Shown: positions 1 through 10,450, numbered from the stretch's first letter. The stretch: DNA of 64,000 nt from Plutella xylostella (GCF_932276165.1 NC_064008.1:5089001-5153000), one strand, 5' to 3'. Translations and numbers: made by a program. The notes: a model not told the origin generated them from the letters alone.

Positions 1-5
1 TATAT

Positions 6-181
6 ATAGCTGTTCCCGCGCGCTTCGCTTCGCCTTAAAAAGTTTTCCCGTGGGAATTCCGGGATAAAAAGTAGCCTATGTTCTTTCCCAGGGTCTAGAC
101 CATATGTATACCTTATTATTACCTTACCTTACCTTATTAATTTCATTCAAATCCGTTCAGTAGTTTTGGCGTGAAAGAGTA

Positions 182-216
<35 letters not shown>

Positions 217-249
217 CAGTTACTTTCGCATTTATAATATTAGTTAGGA
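6..249 (-). mobile_element. Lep1-like non-autonomous Helitron
   Basis: Read on the minus strand it begins TCCTAACTAATATTATAAAT, passes a (GTCT)n microsatellite (plus-strand GACA run at about 183-217), and ends in a GC-rich GGCGAAGCGAAG...GGGAACAGCTA segment. The same sequence recurs at 9722, 17570, 28589, 46807 and 47448. Helitrons insert between A and T, start with TC and end in CTRR. This copy's 3' end reads CTAT rather than CTAG. It carries no coding capacity and depends on an autonomous Helitron. Confidence 0.75.
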
Positions 250-1478
250 TTTTTTTACAAGAACCTTTTCTGGACTATTTAAGTTTTGTTCATCAATCAT
301 TACAAGACATGTGCATTTTATATCTGTATTTGCTAACGTATATTAGTATAAGAATGTGTTAGTAACCATAATAATATTTATAATTAAGCATGTTGTTTTA
401 ACTATATTGGCATATTGGAAAAAATACAGGTGATCGAGACATAATTATGTTAATCAGTGGCATGATTAACGATATTTAAAAATATTTAATATATTATTAA
501 AACAGGATACATCCTATACCTACTTGTTTCTGGTCTATAGATGCACATGTTTGCTAAAAGTGTTTTTCAAAGTTAGCCTTCATTTTTAGCAACCTTTTAG
601 TCAGTTTTATTTTTCTTGTATATAGTTGCTATATTACATAAAGTTCTTCTCTAGACTTTCTACCTTTCTCTAGTATAGTTTCAGTATAGTACTTCAAGTA
701 AAAAGGCTGTCAATAATTATATCTAACAAAAATTATGGCAGTACTGTGTTTACAATAAATATTCCCGTTGATAAGTTATATTATTTGAATAGGATTATTT
801 TTGTTTTAAGAAAAGCTTACAGAGTATCATATTTTTTTCTTTAAAATTTTAGGTATTTAGTACCATTATCAATACACATTTCATTAATTCATACAATTAT
901 ACCTAATGATTTTTATGAATATTAAACTTACACTATCAAACAAACAATCTTATTCATGGATACAAACGTGAAAGGCTTATCTTATTGCTCTTTTCGTCTT
1001 CCAAAGGAAAATCATTCTTACTACACCAATGTTATTTATCTCCAAGAATATACGATGAGTATCAAAAAAATCTATATAAGGTAGAAACAGAAATAGGTCG
1101 CCAGTTCGATTCCCACGACGAAATTGATTCTTTAGCGTAGCGCAGCAACCCAGAGAGAATATGTATAGCCTATTTCTGTCAATCTGGGATTGTAGTGAAA
1201 GATAAATTCTCCCCTGTAGATAACTACGAATTGTACGGAACTTGTAAACGGTTTTGCTGTTTGACTTCAACTTGGCCATCTGTCTGGATTCTCCCTTGCA
1301 TCAGGAATAGGGTGTGATAAATTATTCCAACGAATTTAGGTCTAAGTTTTAGCTTGGTAATAGGTATTATGTAGTAGGAAACGAAAGACACATGGATTAT
1401 TATAATTATATTTTTACGAAAAACTGTTCAGACACATTAGGTATGAATACGAATTAGATATGTAATCAAGTTTAGTAC

Positions 1479-1482
<4 letters not shown>
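250..1482. other. AT-rich stretch without a recognisable gene
   Basis: No domain-bearing frame was found. A Pol III B-box-like AGTTCGATTCC at about 1103-1113 hints at a decayed tRNA-derived SINE near 1085-1215. The longest frame (977-1279, minus) resembles no protein I know. Confidence 0.4.

Positions 1483-1533
<51 letters not shown>
1483..1533. repeat. (AT)n microsatellite
   Basis: About 25 uninterrupted AT dinucleotides. Confidence 0.95.
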
Positions 1534-1536
<3 letters not shown>

Positions 1537-2446
1537 AATTATTATGATATGAATGTTCTTTTTGCTAAACTAAATTTTTAAATACGTTGCTAATGATAGG
1601 CATAGAAATAATTATGTTTCACCTAAACCTACCTATTGATAAAGAGATACATCATTTTACGTAATCTTTATTACTTTTTAAGATTTATGATCTTTTTCAC
1701 TCTGTTTTATAGCTCATACAAAGCACCTCAGGATATAAATTGAGTGGTTGAAAAATGCTCTACGAATAGTGAAAAGTGGTTCGAAGACGGAATGAAATAA
1801 ATCAGGATTTTTCGCTAGAGATATATGTTGAAAGGTATACCTATAGATTAAAGCACCCTCCAAGCATACACACTCTTGGAAATTCACTTTGAACTGTATT
1901 TTAATTGTGCGGGGTAAGGGGTAAATTCAAAAGTAGGTAATGTAAATTAGCTCTGCTTATTTTGTGTCGATAGTGAAAAGAGTGATGATGAATTATAGTA
2001 TTTCACAAAGTTTATAAAATTTTAAATTACAGTAGCGTCTGCTTACAACTGCAAAAATGTCCTTAACAAACTGTACAAATCTCCAACTTGCCTTACCCCA
2101 AACATAAACTATTACTACTTTCGAGTAAAAAAAATGTATAGCCAATCTGCTCCCGGATAATCAAGGCCGGTAGCAAATCGAGTTGGACTCCGCGCGGCGC
2201 GTTGCGGGCGTGTAGCGCTGAATTTATAAAGATCCGACCGCACACAATCCCACGTAGGTATTACCCCAGTACAGAAAGTTTACTCTATACTACTTACTCT
2301 ATCCTGTTGTTGTAGTATCGTTTAAGAATGATGTGTATACCTATAATGAGGCATACATATCAGTATTTTATAATAAGAAATAACTTTGTATTGTTTTATA
2401 TGTATGCTGTTGGTGTTTCTTAATAAATAAATAAATTAATAAATAA
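1534..2446. other. AT-rich stretch, no gene seen
   Basis: The only compositional break is a short GC- and CpG-rich patch at about 2180-2260 that carries no clear frame. AAATA-rich sequence lies at 2420-2450. Confidence 0.4.
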
Positions 2447-2735
2447 ATATACTGACGAAAAACGAACAAACGAGAATTGTCGAGTGTATTTTGTTTTTTC
2501 GAAGCTTCGGAGCGCTGTGCGAACCGCGGCTCTATTTCGTTGTATTAAGCGTGCCGACCGGTTAGTCCACCAACCCGCACTAGGCCAGCGTGGTGGACTA
2601 GGCCTAAACCCTTCCTTCATTGGAAGGACACCCGTGCCCCAGCAGTGGGGACGTGATGGGTTGTGATGAAGCGTGCCGATTGCGTGAAAATGTTTGTTCG
2701 TTCGCCGAAGATTTAGAGAGTGACCCAACGGGAAG
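2447..2735. mobile_element. MITE of the GGGTCACTCTA family, interrupted
   Basis: Internal landmarks (ACTGACGAAAAACGAAC, GCGCTGTGCGAACCGCGGCT, CTCTATTTCGTTGTATTAAG, GTTCGTTCGCCGA, then GAGTGACCC) recur at 3754-4042, 7371-8018, 25437-25986 and 29099-29235. The left terminus lacks the usual GGGTCACTCTA. A LINE tail is inserted at 2558-2668. Confidence 0.6.
2558..2668 (+). mobile_element. 5'-truncated LINE/SINE tail with 11-bp target duplication
   Basis: The insert holds the CCAACCCGCA...CCAGCGTGGTGGACTAGGCC block common in lepidopteran retroposon tails and ends in a TGATG-type tail. The 11-mer AAGCGTGCCGA occurs immediately on both sides (2547-2557 and 2669-2679), as expected for target-primed insertion into the surrounding MITE. 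Confidence 0.7.
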
Positions 2736-3753
2736 GTTTCTCTACATTGCATGTGCTTAGGAACCATTGTTATCCCCGAAGGGGTAGGCAGTGGTGACTC
2801 AACAGGGAAGTACAATGCAATTGGGTACACATCTAGAATCTAGATGTGAAGATTTCCGCACGAATGGTTTTCTTATTTAATTCAAAACATTCATACGAAT
2901 TGAGAACAGTAGAGCTATCCGGAAAAAACGCAGCACATTCTATTCGATAGTCTATTCGAAAGTGCTGTCAACCTGTCAACAACAAAATGGCGGTGTACAG
3001 ATTTGCGAAAGTTTGACAGCTATCATTCCATAGGTCATTGTCAGAATAATATTATGTACTCTGTGGTCATTCTTTTCGAAACTCATTCGAAAGGTAAAAA
3101 GTGTTCGAAAGTGCTGTCAAGTTGACAATAGTCGCACTCGCATTCGATTCTATTCGTTAGCTCGAATTTTCGTGATACGGGTACTGAGAGTAAAAAATCC
3201 GGAGCTGAATTGCATTAATGCAATCAACAGTTCTTAAATATAATTTTGGAGATCTAGTGTGACCCCGCAGTACTCCGACACACATACTGTACGATTCCAC
3301 AGTGGGAATTGTGCTGGGTTTAAACTTAAGGTTGGATTTTACTGAGAAATTACATGAGGGTTTGTATGAATGTGTTTTAAAGCTGATAAATAATAATTTC
3401 TTGTGTTAAAATAAATTTATAGTAATGTAAGAAAAACATTGAAATTTAGACCATCTTTTAGAATTCTATATCGCTCATCGCACATGGTATTTAAGTACGA
3501 CTTTTCAGAATTCATTTTTAGTTACATCTATATGTGGTAAATATTGATCCAAGCATCTCAAGTGTGTAAATAGTAATGTATTCCAAAGAACTGCAAAAGT
3601 ATAATAACTCTATTCGCAATTCGTCACGGCACTAAAGCGGTAATAACTTGTGAAGTTATCAAAGGCTCTGAACTAAAAGATTTAATTGCAACACGCGAGT
3701 ATCTGATAACAACATCGTCAGCGGAACTTAGCCTACACTTTGGAAACTCTAGT
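2736..3753. other. Intergenic repeat remnants
   Basis: An 18-bp direct repeat (TTCGAAAGTGCTGTCAA) occurs at about 2957 and 3103. A palindromic TCTAGAATCTAGA lies at about 2831-2843. No gene is recognisable. Confidence 0.4.
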
Positions 3754-4042
3754 AGGGTCACTCTATATTTAAAAAAAACGAAGAGCTGCTGCGCGAGCCA
3801 CGACTCTATTTCTCTATTCCACGACAGAGCCCTTAGCATAAATTTTCATCGTGAACGTGAAGTGAAATTCATCGAGTACCTAATTTTGTATTAAAATATG
3901 AACAGCGCCCCTGGCGGTCGGTAGCAGAACAAAAAGAAACCTACAAAATTGATCGAGTAATTTTACTTCACGTTCACGATGAAAATTTATGCTACGGGCT
4001 CTGGTCTAGTTCGTTAGTTTTTCGTCAGTATAGAGTAACCCT
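3754..4042. mobile_element. MITE of the GGGTCACTCTA family with nested MITE
   Basis: Termini are AGGGTCACTCTATA on the left and TATAGAGTAACCCT on the right, with CTCTAG directly outside both ends as a probable target duplication. The interior contains CTGCGCGAGCCACGACTCTA, shared with the copy at 29099. A second palindromic element is inserted at 3825-4003. Confidence 0.7.
3825..4003. mobile_element. 179-bp palindromic MITE with terminal inverted repeats of about 50 bp
   Basis: The left end CAGAGCCCTTAGCATAAATT is matched on the opposite strand by CAGAGCCCGTAGCATAAATT at the right end. The arms pair for about 50 bp with few mismatches. CAGAG termini suggest a hAT-like origin, but no 8-bp target duplication could be confirmed. 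Confidence 0.75.
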
Positions 4043-4194
4043 CTAGATCCTCATGCGCGTTTTCATTTCATCAAGTTAAGTTACGTTACTGCCGACATCG
4101 CGACACTGTTCTACTATCTTGTTTTTGGAGTCGAGGTAACATCGTGGTAGCGTCGTCGTGACGGCTTCAAAGCGCAAGGAGTTAGTTATGTCAC

Positions 4195-4290
4195 CTATAA
4201 ATTGAAATAGCCAACTTGTAACGTTACTAATATGTCTTACTAATTTAATTGTAACCCAAATATTGGCAAATAAATTATTATTATTATCCC
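4195..4290 (+). mobile_element. Probable LINE 3' tail
   Basis: The sequence ends TTGGCAAATAAATTATTATT followed by an (ATT)n run, a configuration common at the 3' end of lepidopteran LINEs. No coding remnant is seen upstream, so the call rests on the tail only. Confidence 0.35.
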
Positions 4291-5085
4291 TCTTTTACAA
4301 TGTCGCACCGTAACTCTGCCACGCCTCCGCCTCGACTTCTTCAGTAAGCGTCGAACTGGGCTCGCATATAGAAATCATAAGGTAGGCACTTCTTTGTCGT
4401 CGCCGCGCCGCCGCAACTCCGCCTCAACTATTGTGTAGTGAGCGGAACGCCTAAGAGTGAATCTCAAGAATATAATTTTTAAAATTATAGGCCTCAGCCT
4501 CTTCAAAGGAGAGTCATAATACAGTCCTCAGCCTTCCACATCTAGCCACATTTGTCTAAAGTAAAGTAAGTATATTAGGTACTTTTTTCTCTTTCTAAAT
4601 GTTTCTCATACCTACACAAGGATTATTTTAATTTAAAATATATGAAACTACCTATTTACCCAGTCAAACCATATTAACATTATTTGGTTTTGTGGGATAT
4701 ATGTTTTTATCATAATTTGTTTTCTTGAATAAATATTTATTCTATTGTACCTATTTAAGATTAATTATAATTAATCAAATTATCCCAGTAGCCGTATTTA
4801 CCGGACCCGCCCCCGAACTTCACCACATGACATATTATTTCGTCGTAACGATCTCCAGAAACTATCCAGTCTAACTTTTCATAGTTATGCGAGATATCCT
4901 TGGGAATACACGCTCCAAGTGTGTGCGAGTTAGTGGGACATTTACAACTTTCCGTTAAGGCTATAATGTATGAGACCATTGCACCAATTCTGACAGTTGC
5001 GGCTTTGGTTAGTTCTAGTACCTGAGTACAGTCAGCAAAAATTATAACTAGTGACTAGGTACAGTCAGCAAAAGGTATATTTATA
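4291..5085. other. Intergenic, no gene recognised
   Basis: A minus-strand frame at 4761-4979 (72 codons, with several Cys residues) resembles nothing I recognise. The string TTACCGGACCCGCCCC within it recurs at about 11312, so it may be repeat-derived. TACAGTCAGCAAAA is repeated in tandem at about 5028-5074. Confidence 0.35.
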
Positions 5086-6445
5086 CAGGGTGTTGCAAAA
5101 AGGGTATACTAAGCCGAAACCTACATGTGCAGCATGTTATATCTAAGCCCGAAACTGAAATCAGTATTTGAAAATTCGCAAAAAAAATTTTCATTTTCCA
5201 TATAAACTTTGTTGGTCGCGTGACTTTTACTATGGAAAAAAATATTTTTTTTTCGCAAATTTCCAAATTCTGATTTCAGTTTCGGGTTTAGATATAACAT
5301 GCTGCACATGTAGGTCTAGCGTTTGTGGACTATGAGAAAGCCTTTGATTCTATTGAGCTCTGGGCGATGCTTCAATCCCTTCAGCGGTGCCATATAGACT
5401 ATCGCTATATCGAGGTGTTGAGATGTATGTACAATGCTGCCACAATGTCAGTTCGATTACACGAACATAGCACAAAACCGATCCAGTTGCAAAGGGGCGT
5501 GAGACAGGGAGATGTTATTTCTCCGAAACTGTTCACCTGTGCACTGGAAGATGTTTTTAAGCTTGTAGAGTGGAAAAGACTGGGCATTAACGTCAATGGC
5601 GAATATATCTCTCATCTACGATTTGCTGATGACATAGTTATTATGGCGGAAACGCTGGAGGAGTTGGGCGAAATGCTCACAGACCTCAATGATGCCTCTA
5701 AACAAGTTGGGCTGAAAATGAACATGGACAAGACAAAGGTCATGTCGAACGAACATGTTTCATCATCGCCCGTAACTGTAGGAGGTGTCACCATCGAAGT
5801 TGTTGATCAGTATCCCTACCTAGGACAAGTGATCCGATTAGGTAAATCCAACTTCGATAAAGAGGTAGCTCGTAGAATCCAACTCGGATGGGCAGCGTTC
5901 GGGAAATTACGACACATCTTCACTGAAAACATACCTCAGTGTCTGAAAACAAAAGTTTTCAATCAGTGCGTGTTGCCAGTGATGACTTACGGAGCCGAGA
6001 CGTGGTGCTTCACCAAAGGGCTTATCCACAAGCTCAGAGTTGCTCAGCGTGCTATGGAAAGGGCTATGTTAGGCGTGTCCCTGCGAGATAGGATTCGTAA
6101 TGAAGAAATCCGCAGGAGAACTAAAGTTACCGACATAGCCAAAAGGATTAGCACGCTGAAATGGCAATGGGCTGGCCACGTAGCCCGCAGAGCCGACGAC
6201 CGCTGGAGTAGAAAGGTTCTGGAGTGGAGACCCCGTGTCGGCAAACGGCGTGTCGGTCGCCCCCCAACCCGTTGGTCTGATGATCTGCGGAAGGTAGCGG
6301 GAAGCCGCTGGATGCAGATGGCGGGTGACCGTTTGGGGTGGCGATCGTTAGGAGAGGCCTATGTCCAACGGTGGACTACGGAAGGCTGAGAGAGAGAGAG
6401 AGACATGTAGGTTTCGGCTTAGTATACCAATTTTGCAACATCCTG
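5086..6445. mobile_element. TA-target palindromic MITE split by an RTE insertion
   Basis: The left end is TA-CAGGGTGTTGCAAAA and the right end is TTTTGCAACATCCTG-TA, giving the TA target site of Tc1/mariner-type elements. The MITE proper (5086-5315 plus 6413-6445) is a long near-palindrome carrying TATACTAAGCCGAAACCTAC near both ends. The copy at 7384-7589 shows the uninterrupted form. Confidence 0.85.
5316..6402 (+). pseudogene. 5'-truncated RTE-group LINE: reverse transcriptase C-terminal part
   Basis: The open frame runs from the first inserted codon to 6389. It begins inside reverse transcriptase motif A (VDYEKAFDSI), followed by the RQGDVISPKLF motif and the catalytic FADD box at about residues 100-103. 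A C-terminal region has the GRPPTRW signature of RTE/craTA-like LINEs. The endonuclease domain and the N-terminal third of the reverse transcriptase are absent, so the copy is not functional. The 3' tail is (GA)n. The 10-mer ACATGTAGGT lies on both sides (5306-5315 and 6403-6412), marking a target-primed insertion into the host MITE. The frame has no internal stop, so the insertion is probably recent. Confidence 0.9.
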
Positions 6446-7048
6446 TATAGACCACCCCAGTGCAAAGAATTACATTTTATGGTCCACTGCGATACGTAAC
6501 CTGAAAATTATTTATCCTTTAGATCTTATTTGTTTGTCTATGTGTCTAATTGTGATAATATTTGATTCATCTATATTGCACCCATGAGTCATTAGGATCT
6601 ACATTAGGATGGCATACATAACAGTAGGTAAGATAAAGAGTTATGCATGCCATCCTAATGGAGATCCTAATTTTAGCTGACTGTATAATAAATATACTCT
6701 ATTGTGTGATATGTAAATACAAATATTGTTTATAGTAAGGCCCGACCACCGGGAAATGGGACACAAATTTAAGGTCTCCCGACAAAATATTTCACTTTCC
6801 CATACGACTCTACTCTAACATGGTTGATTTTCTGAAGCAGGCGTATGATAGTCCATGCAACCTCGACTTAAATACAAATCCTGGTATTTTTGGCTTAGTT
6901 TCATGATATTTGTGTAATTTAATTACATCAATTATATCAATCGTGTCATAATCATTATAATAACTTATTCATACTTATTAAAATTTGGTAGATATGGTGA
7001 TTGGGTTACAATTTACTACAACTACTATGTGTTTTAATTGATGATCAA
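6446..7048. other. Intergenic with one small inverted repeat
   Basis: At 6591-6671 ATTAGGATCT and AGATCCTAAT enclose arms containing TTAGGATGGCAT and ATGCCATCCTAA, an 81-bp hairpin that may be a miniature MITE. Nothing else stands out. Confidence 0.5.
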
Positions 7049-7135
7049 GTACGGTCAGGTGCAGAGAAACCTGACCCCCCTCTCATAGTAACAATGTTTC
7101 TGAGAGGGGTCAGGTCTTTCTGCCCTTTACTGTAC
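7049..7135. mobile_element. 87-bp hairpin-forming mini-MITE
   Basis: GTACGGTCAGGTGCAGA at the left is mirrored by TCTGCCCTTTACTGTAC at the right. The inner arms ACCTGACCCCCCTCTCA and TGAGAGGGGTCAGGT pair almost perfectly around a short loop. Confidence 0.6.
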
Positions 7136-7370
7136 CTACAATATTGTGAATTTGGTTTTCTGAAGTGCTTTAATACCTCAATAATATCTAAAATTATAAG
7201 TAGGTACGTAGGTACTTATTACTGAAGTATTTTTGTAAGATTTGTAAACTCTTACACATATCCCATTCATCTTTGAATTTCAAATGTAAATGCTCCACTC
7301 TTCGGGTTTCAGAATTCACTTATCCATCCAGACTTTAACTGCAACTTCGTGAAACAGTTACTGAATACAG
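7136..7370. other. Short AT-rich spacer
   Basis: No feature was recognised. Confidence 0.4.
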
Positions 7371-7383
7371 GAGGGTCACTCTA

Positions 7384-7589
7384 AAGGGTGTTGCAAAAAG
7401 GGTATACTAAGCCGAAACCTACATGTGCAGCATGGTATATCTAAGCCTGAAACTGAAATCAGAATTTGAAAATTCGCGAAAAAAAAATCATTTTCGCGAA
7501 TTTCCAACTTCTGATTTCAGATTCGGGCTTAGATATACCATGCTGCACATGTAGGTTTCGGCTTAGTATACCAATTTTGCAACACCCTG
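7384..7589. mobile_element. Intact 206-bp palindromic MITE, TA target
   Basis: This is the undisturbed relative of the element at 5086-6445. It is flanked by TA on both sides, and its arms include TATACTAAGCCGAAACCTAC and ATGTGCAGCATGGTATAT. The left terminal C is mutated (AAGGGTG for CAGGGTG). The whole element folds as one long hairpin. Confidence 0.85.
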
Positions 7590-7639
7590 TATAAGCCAAC
7601 GAACGTACGAATGGGCAAAAATCGTCACGCAATTCATCA

Positions 7640-7907
7640 TTTTCATCACGACCCATTACGTTAGAGTTGTCGGGTAAGTGAGCAACCCGATTGTCAGATG
7701 TTTTCAAGCCGCCCGAAGGCCTCTGACTAGGCTTAACGATTGCTGCCGAAGCAGCTACCGGGACCCACGGCTTAACGTGCCGTTCGAAGCATCCAAAAAA
7801 GAACCACTTGAAATCGGTCACCCATCCAATGGCTGACCGTGCCAGTTGTTGCTTAACGTCAGTGATCAGTTACGATCTGAAGCCCGCTCGAATACGGACG
7901 CTTCAAT
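7640..7907 (-). mobile_element. 5S rRNA-headed SINE (SINE3-like)
   Basis: On the minus strand the head reads CTGATCACTGACGTTAAGC, then about 30 nt after GTTAAGC comes GGATGGGTGACC. This order and spacing match the internal A-box region (GTTAAGCAAC, plus coordinates 7848-7857) and C-box (7816-7827) of 5S rRNA. The tail is ATGA-rich. The 13-mer ACGCAATTCATCA occurs on both sides (7627-7639 and 7908-7920) as a target duplication. It would be transcribed by RNA polymerase III and mobilised by a LINE. Some divergence from 5S rRNA and the extra 3' body show it is not a 5S gene. Confidence 0.8.
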
Positions 7908-8303
7908 ACGCAATTCATCACGCAATGGGCACGCTTAATACAACGACATATTGTCGTGGTTAGCGCAGCAGTTTTGAGACAATTTCTGTTCGTTCGTTGA
8001 TTGGGAGAGTGACCCCTCAGGAGTTTTAACCACACAGCGTACTGGATATACCCGGAAAGTCTACACTTGGTCCACATTGGTCTGCACTTGGTCTACATTT
8101 GGTCCGCACTGGTTACAAATTCACTGGAACTCTATTTGATTAGATTTCTGGAGAAAGCTCAGACGCTATTTTTCTAAGCGATTCAAGTGTAGTTTCATAA
8201 CTCATTATTATTTAACCCTTTTACTAAGAGTACACCCAAATGGATAGGTAAAGCAAGACACCATATTTCAATTAAATACCTAGTTATTCATTAATTAGTA
8301 CTA

Positions 8304-8671
8304 CACTCACGGGCAATGAAAAAGTTCCATTGAGAAAATCATCAAATTACTCCTAAACAGAGAAAACTAACTTAATGACGCATTCTGTAATATTTAAGTT
8401 CATATAACGGCGCATCAGAATATTATCAAATAACTTTATACTTACAACTAACGTCAATATTTTTTTTAAATTTACAATAAAGTTTCAAAAAAACGGGCCC
8501 ATTTGGAGTCTGCATTTTGTAAAGCCGCGTACAGACCATGACAACGAACGCCAAACGAACGCCCAACGATGGATATCATAGGGCAGATTGCAGCAACGAA
8601 GGTCAACGAAACCCGTTTGTTGGCCCGGTCTGTACGCGGCTTAAGTGGAACTGTTTCATTGCACGTGAGTG
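8304..8671. mobile_element. CACTCACGGGCA-family MITE with nested Harbinger-like MITE
   Basis: Termini are TA-CACTCACGGGCAATGAAA on the left and TTTCATTGCACGTGAGTG-TA on the right, so the target is TA. Related copies lie at 29729-29947 and 42314-42498. A 119-bp insert lies at 8523-8641. Confidence 0.85.
8523..8641. mobile_element. 119-bp MITE with TAA target duplication
   Basis: The ends are AGCCGCGTACAGACC and GGTCTGTACGCGGCT, perfect inverted repeats flanked by TAA on both sides (8520-8522 and 8642-8644). A 3-bp TAA/TTA duplication is typical of PIF/Harbinger-derived elements. Confidence 0.8.
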
Positions 8672-9064
8672 TATAAATGTTTGTTTACTAATGGAGAAAA
8701 CACATGGCAGTACAAGTATTAAACATACATAATAGTAGGTACGTAAGTATTTAAACACTTTTCAAAATAAAAAGTTTCAATAACTTCTTACTTACTGTAA
8801 GAAATCTTATTTTAAAGATATCCTGTTCAGTACTAGCCGTCGTAAATCGAGATTATTCAATCTTTTCCAAAAACTTACGAAAGATAAGGCCCAGATAAAA
8901 ATGTTGAATATATTTTTGATCACATTATTTTTTAGCACGCCCTTCTAAATAACTTTCGATGCCCAACAAATTGCCTCAAGAGCGTTTTCTGTTTGTCGTT
9001 ATTTTGTTTTTTCCGCTCCGTGCCTGTGACCCAAGTTGGATCTCGTAATCCGAATTAACTAGGT
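8672..9064. other. AT-rich spacer, nothing recognised
   Basis: No open frame or repeat signature was identified. Confidence 0.4.
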
Positions 9065-9437
9065 GTATAACAATTTACTGTAGGCCACCGATATTTTAAT
9101 AAGAACTATAGATACGAATACTGACGACCGAATGGCGTAGTGGTTAGTGACCCTGACTACAGAGCCGATGGTCCCGGGTTCGATTCCCGGCTGGGGCAGA
9201 TATTTGTTTAAACACAGATATTTGTTCTCGGGTCTTGGATGTGCCCGTAAAAAATGGCAATAGGCTCGCCCCCTATTACATTGGGACTAAACATAACACT
9301 GGCGAAAAGTGGGTGCAGCAATGCACCTCTGCCTACCCCGCAAGGGAGTACAGTAGTACAAGGCGTGAGTGTGTGTGTTGTGTGTTATAACAATATACTG
9401 TAGGCCACCGATATTTTAATATGAACTATAGGTACGG
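9065..9437. repeat. Direct repeats of about 52 bp flanking a SINE
   Basis: The 9065-9117 block (containing CTGTAGGCCACCGATATTTT) recurs at 9385-9437 with about five differences. The SINE at 9118-9384 lies exactly between them, so the pair looks like an unusually long target duplication. Confidence 0.75.
9118..9384 (+). mobile_element. tRNA-derived SINE, family 1
   Basis: A Pol III A-box TGGCGTAGTGG (9133-9143) and a perfect B-box GGTTCGATTCC (9177-9187) are 44 nt apart, as in a tRNA. The non-tRNA body has GGCAATAGGC, the GTGGGTGCAGCAATGCA block and a TG-rich tail. The same family is at 55235-55523. It is not a functional tRNA gene because the body continues well past any 3' acceptor stem. 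Confidence 0.85.
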
Positions 9438-9560
9438 AGTGTCAGTGAAAATAAACGTCTCTACAAATAACACCCCACTTTTACCATTGAGATTTTAATT
9501 TTAAATTAGTTCGATTAGAAGATTTGATGACTTTATTAATTGGTACAACCGTTGCTTGCC
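9436..9560. repeat. Dispersed repeat GGAGTGTCAGTG family
   Basis: GGAGTGTCAGTG, then AAACGTCTC, then TAGAAGATTTG and ATTGGTACA appear in the same order at about 36790-36906. Partial copies lie near 25570-25640 and 28540-28588 in reverse orientation. No coding content. Confidence 0.5.
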
Positions 9561-9721
9561 AGAAGGTTGAAATAAAACGTTCCGTTTATAGCTTTGTATT
9601 AAATTTTGTATATGATACTACCTATACAAGTATACATAGGTAGTATGTCTAGTTAGTATATCATTAATCTAATGGAGAACCCGACGTCCGGATATGTAGT
9701 CCCAGGTTCGATTCCATATAA

Positions 9722-9923
9722 TCCTAACTAATATTATAAATGCGAAAGTAACTGTGTCTGTCTGTCTGTCTGTTACTCTTTCACGCCAAAACTACTGAAC
9801 GGATTTGAATGAAATTTGGTATACATACGGTCTGGACCCTGGGAAAGAACATAGGCTACTTTTATCCCGGAATTCCCACGGGAAAACTTTTTAAGGCGAA
9901 GCGAAGCGCGCGGGAACAGCTAG
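9722..9923 (+). mobile_element. Lep1-like Helitron
   Basis: It starts TCCTAACTAATATTATAAAT and ends CAGCTAG, inserted between A and T. It interrupts a tRNA-like remnant whose B-box (CAGGTTCGATTCC, about 9703-9715) lies just upstream. It carries the (GTCT)n tract and no coding capacity. Confidence 0.85.
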
Positions 9924-10450
9924 TTACAAATAATTCTAATACCGCTGTCTCTTTTCGTTTATGCTGCAACGTGGAAGATACAGCGTGTTTCCCAAATGGT
10001 GTTTTTCGTTAAAACGCTTCGGCTTATGGGCAATTTAGTCGAAGTTACGACGGAACACCTTCTAATATACACGCGTTCGCTCCTAAGGAATTGGCCCTGG
10101 TACGGCCCTATATTTTATTGCAGCCTGTATAAGCTCCCCCCGTAGGTATTACTTAAAAGTATTGCCCATAAGTTTTTTTTTCTATTCGAGTGTGTTAAAA
10201 TAAGTAATAGCATTAGCGAGTTGTGTTGATTTGTGTTTTTTTTGTATAACAATCTCTACTAGTGATATATCGGTGTCCATTTAGTTAATTGAAAATACTG
10301 AGTATTGGGTCGTGAGGGTACTTTATTTAAGCATTATATTAGTCTAATGCATTTAGTTGGTGAAGCAAGAGAAAAGTAAATGAGAGTCTTCTTTTGAAGA
10401 AAACAAAGGTGACTTAAGTCTGACCTCAGGAGGTTGAGAGATTTTATATA
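9924..10450. other. AT-rich intergenic DNA
   Basis: No gene or clear repeat boundary was seen. Confidence 0.35.

Larger units (their letters stand above)
7371..8018. mobile_element. GGGTCACTCTA-family MITE carrying two nested insertions
   Basis: The left terminus GAGGGTCACTCTA and right terminus GAGAGTGACCCCT are inverted, and CAGGAG flanks both ends. Removing the MITE at 7384-7589 and the SINE at 7640-7907 leaves about 170 bp, in keeping with other copies. The MITE entered at the TA of CACTCTA. Confidence 0.7.

Noticed and set aside
977..1279. 100-residue minus-strand protein
   Set aside because: It overlaps a decayed tRNA-like SINE and shows no domain.
4761..4979. Small secreted Cys-containing protein on the minus strand
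   Set aside because: No signal peptide, no recognised fold, and part of the DNA recurs at 11312, so repeat origin is more likely.
7810..7900. 5S rRNA gene
   Set aside because: Only the internal promoter region resembles 5S rRNA, and the element has a retroposon tail and target duplication.
9118..9200. Functional tRNA gene
   Set aside because: A- and B-boxes are good, but the sequence continues into a SINE body, has a sibling with the same body, and is flanked by a target duplication.
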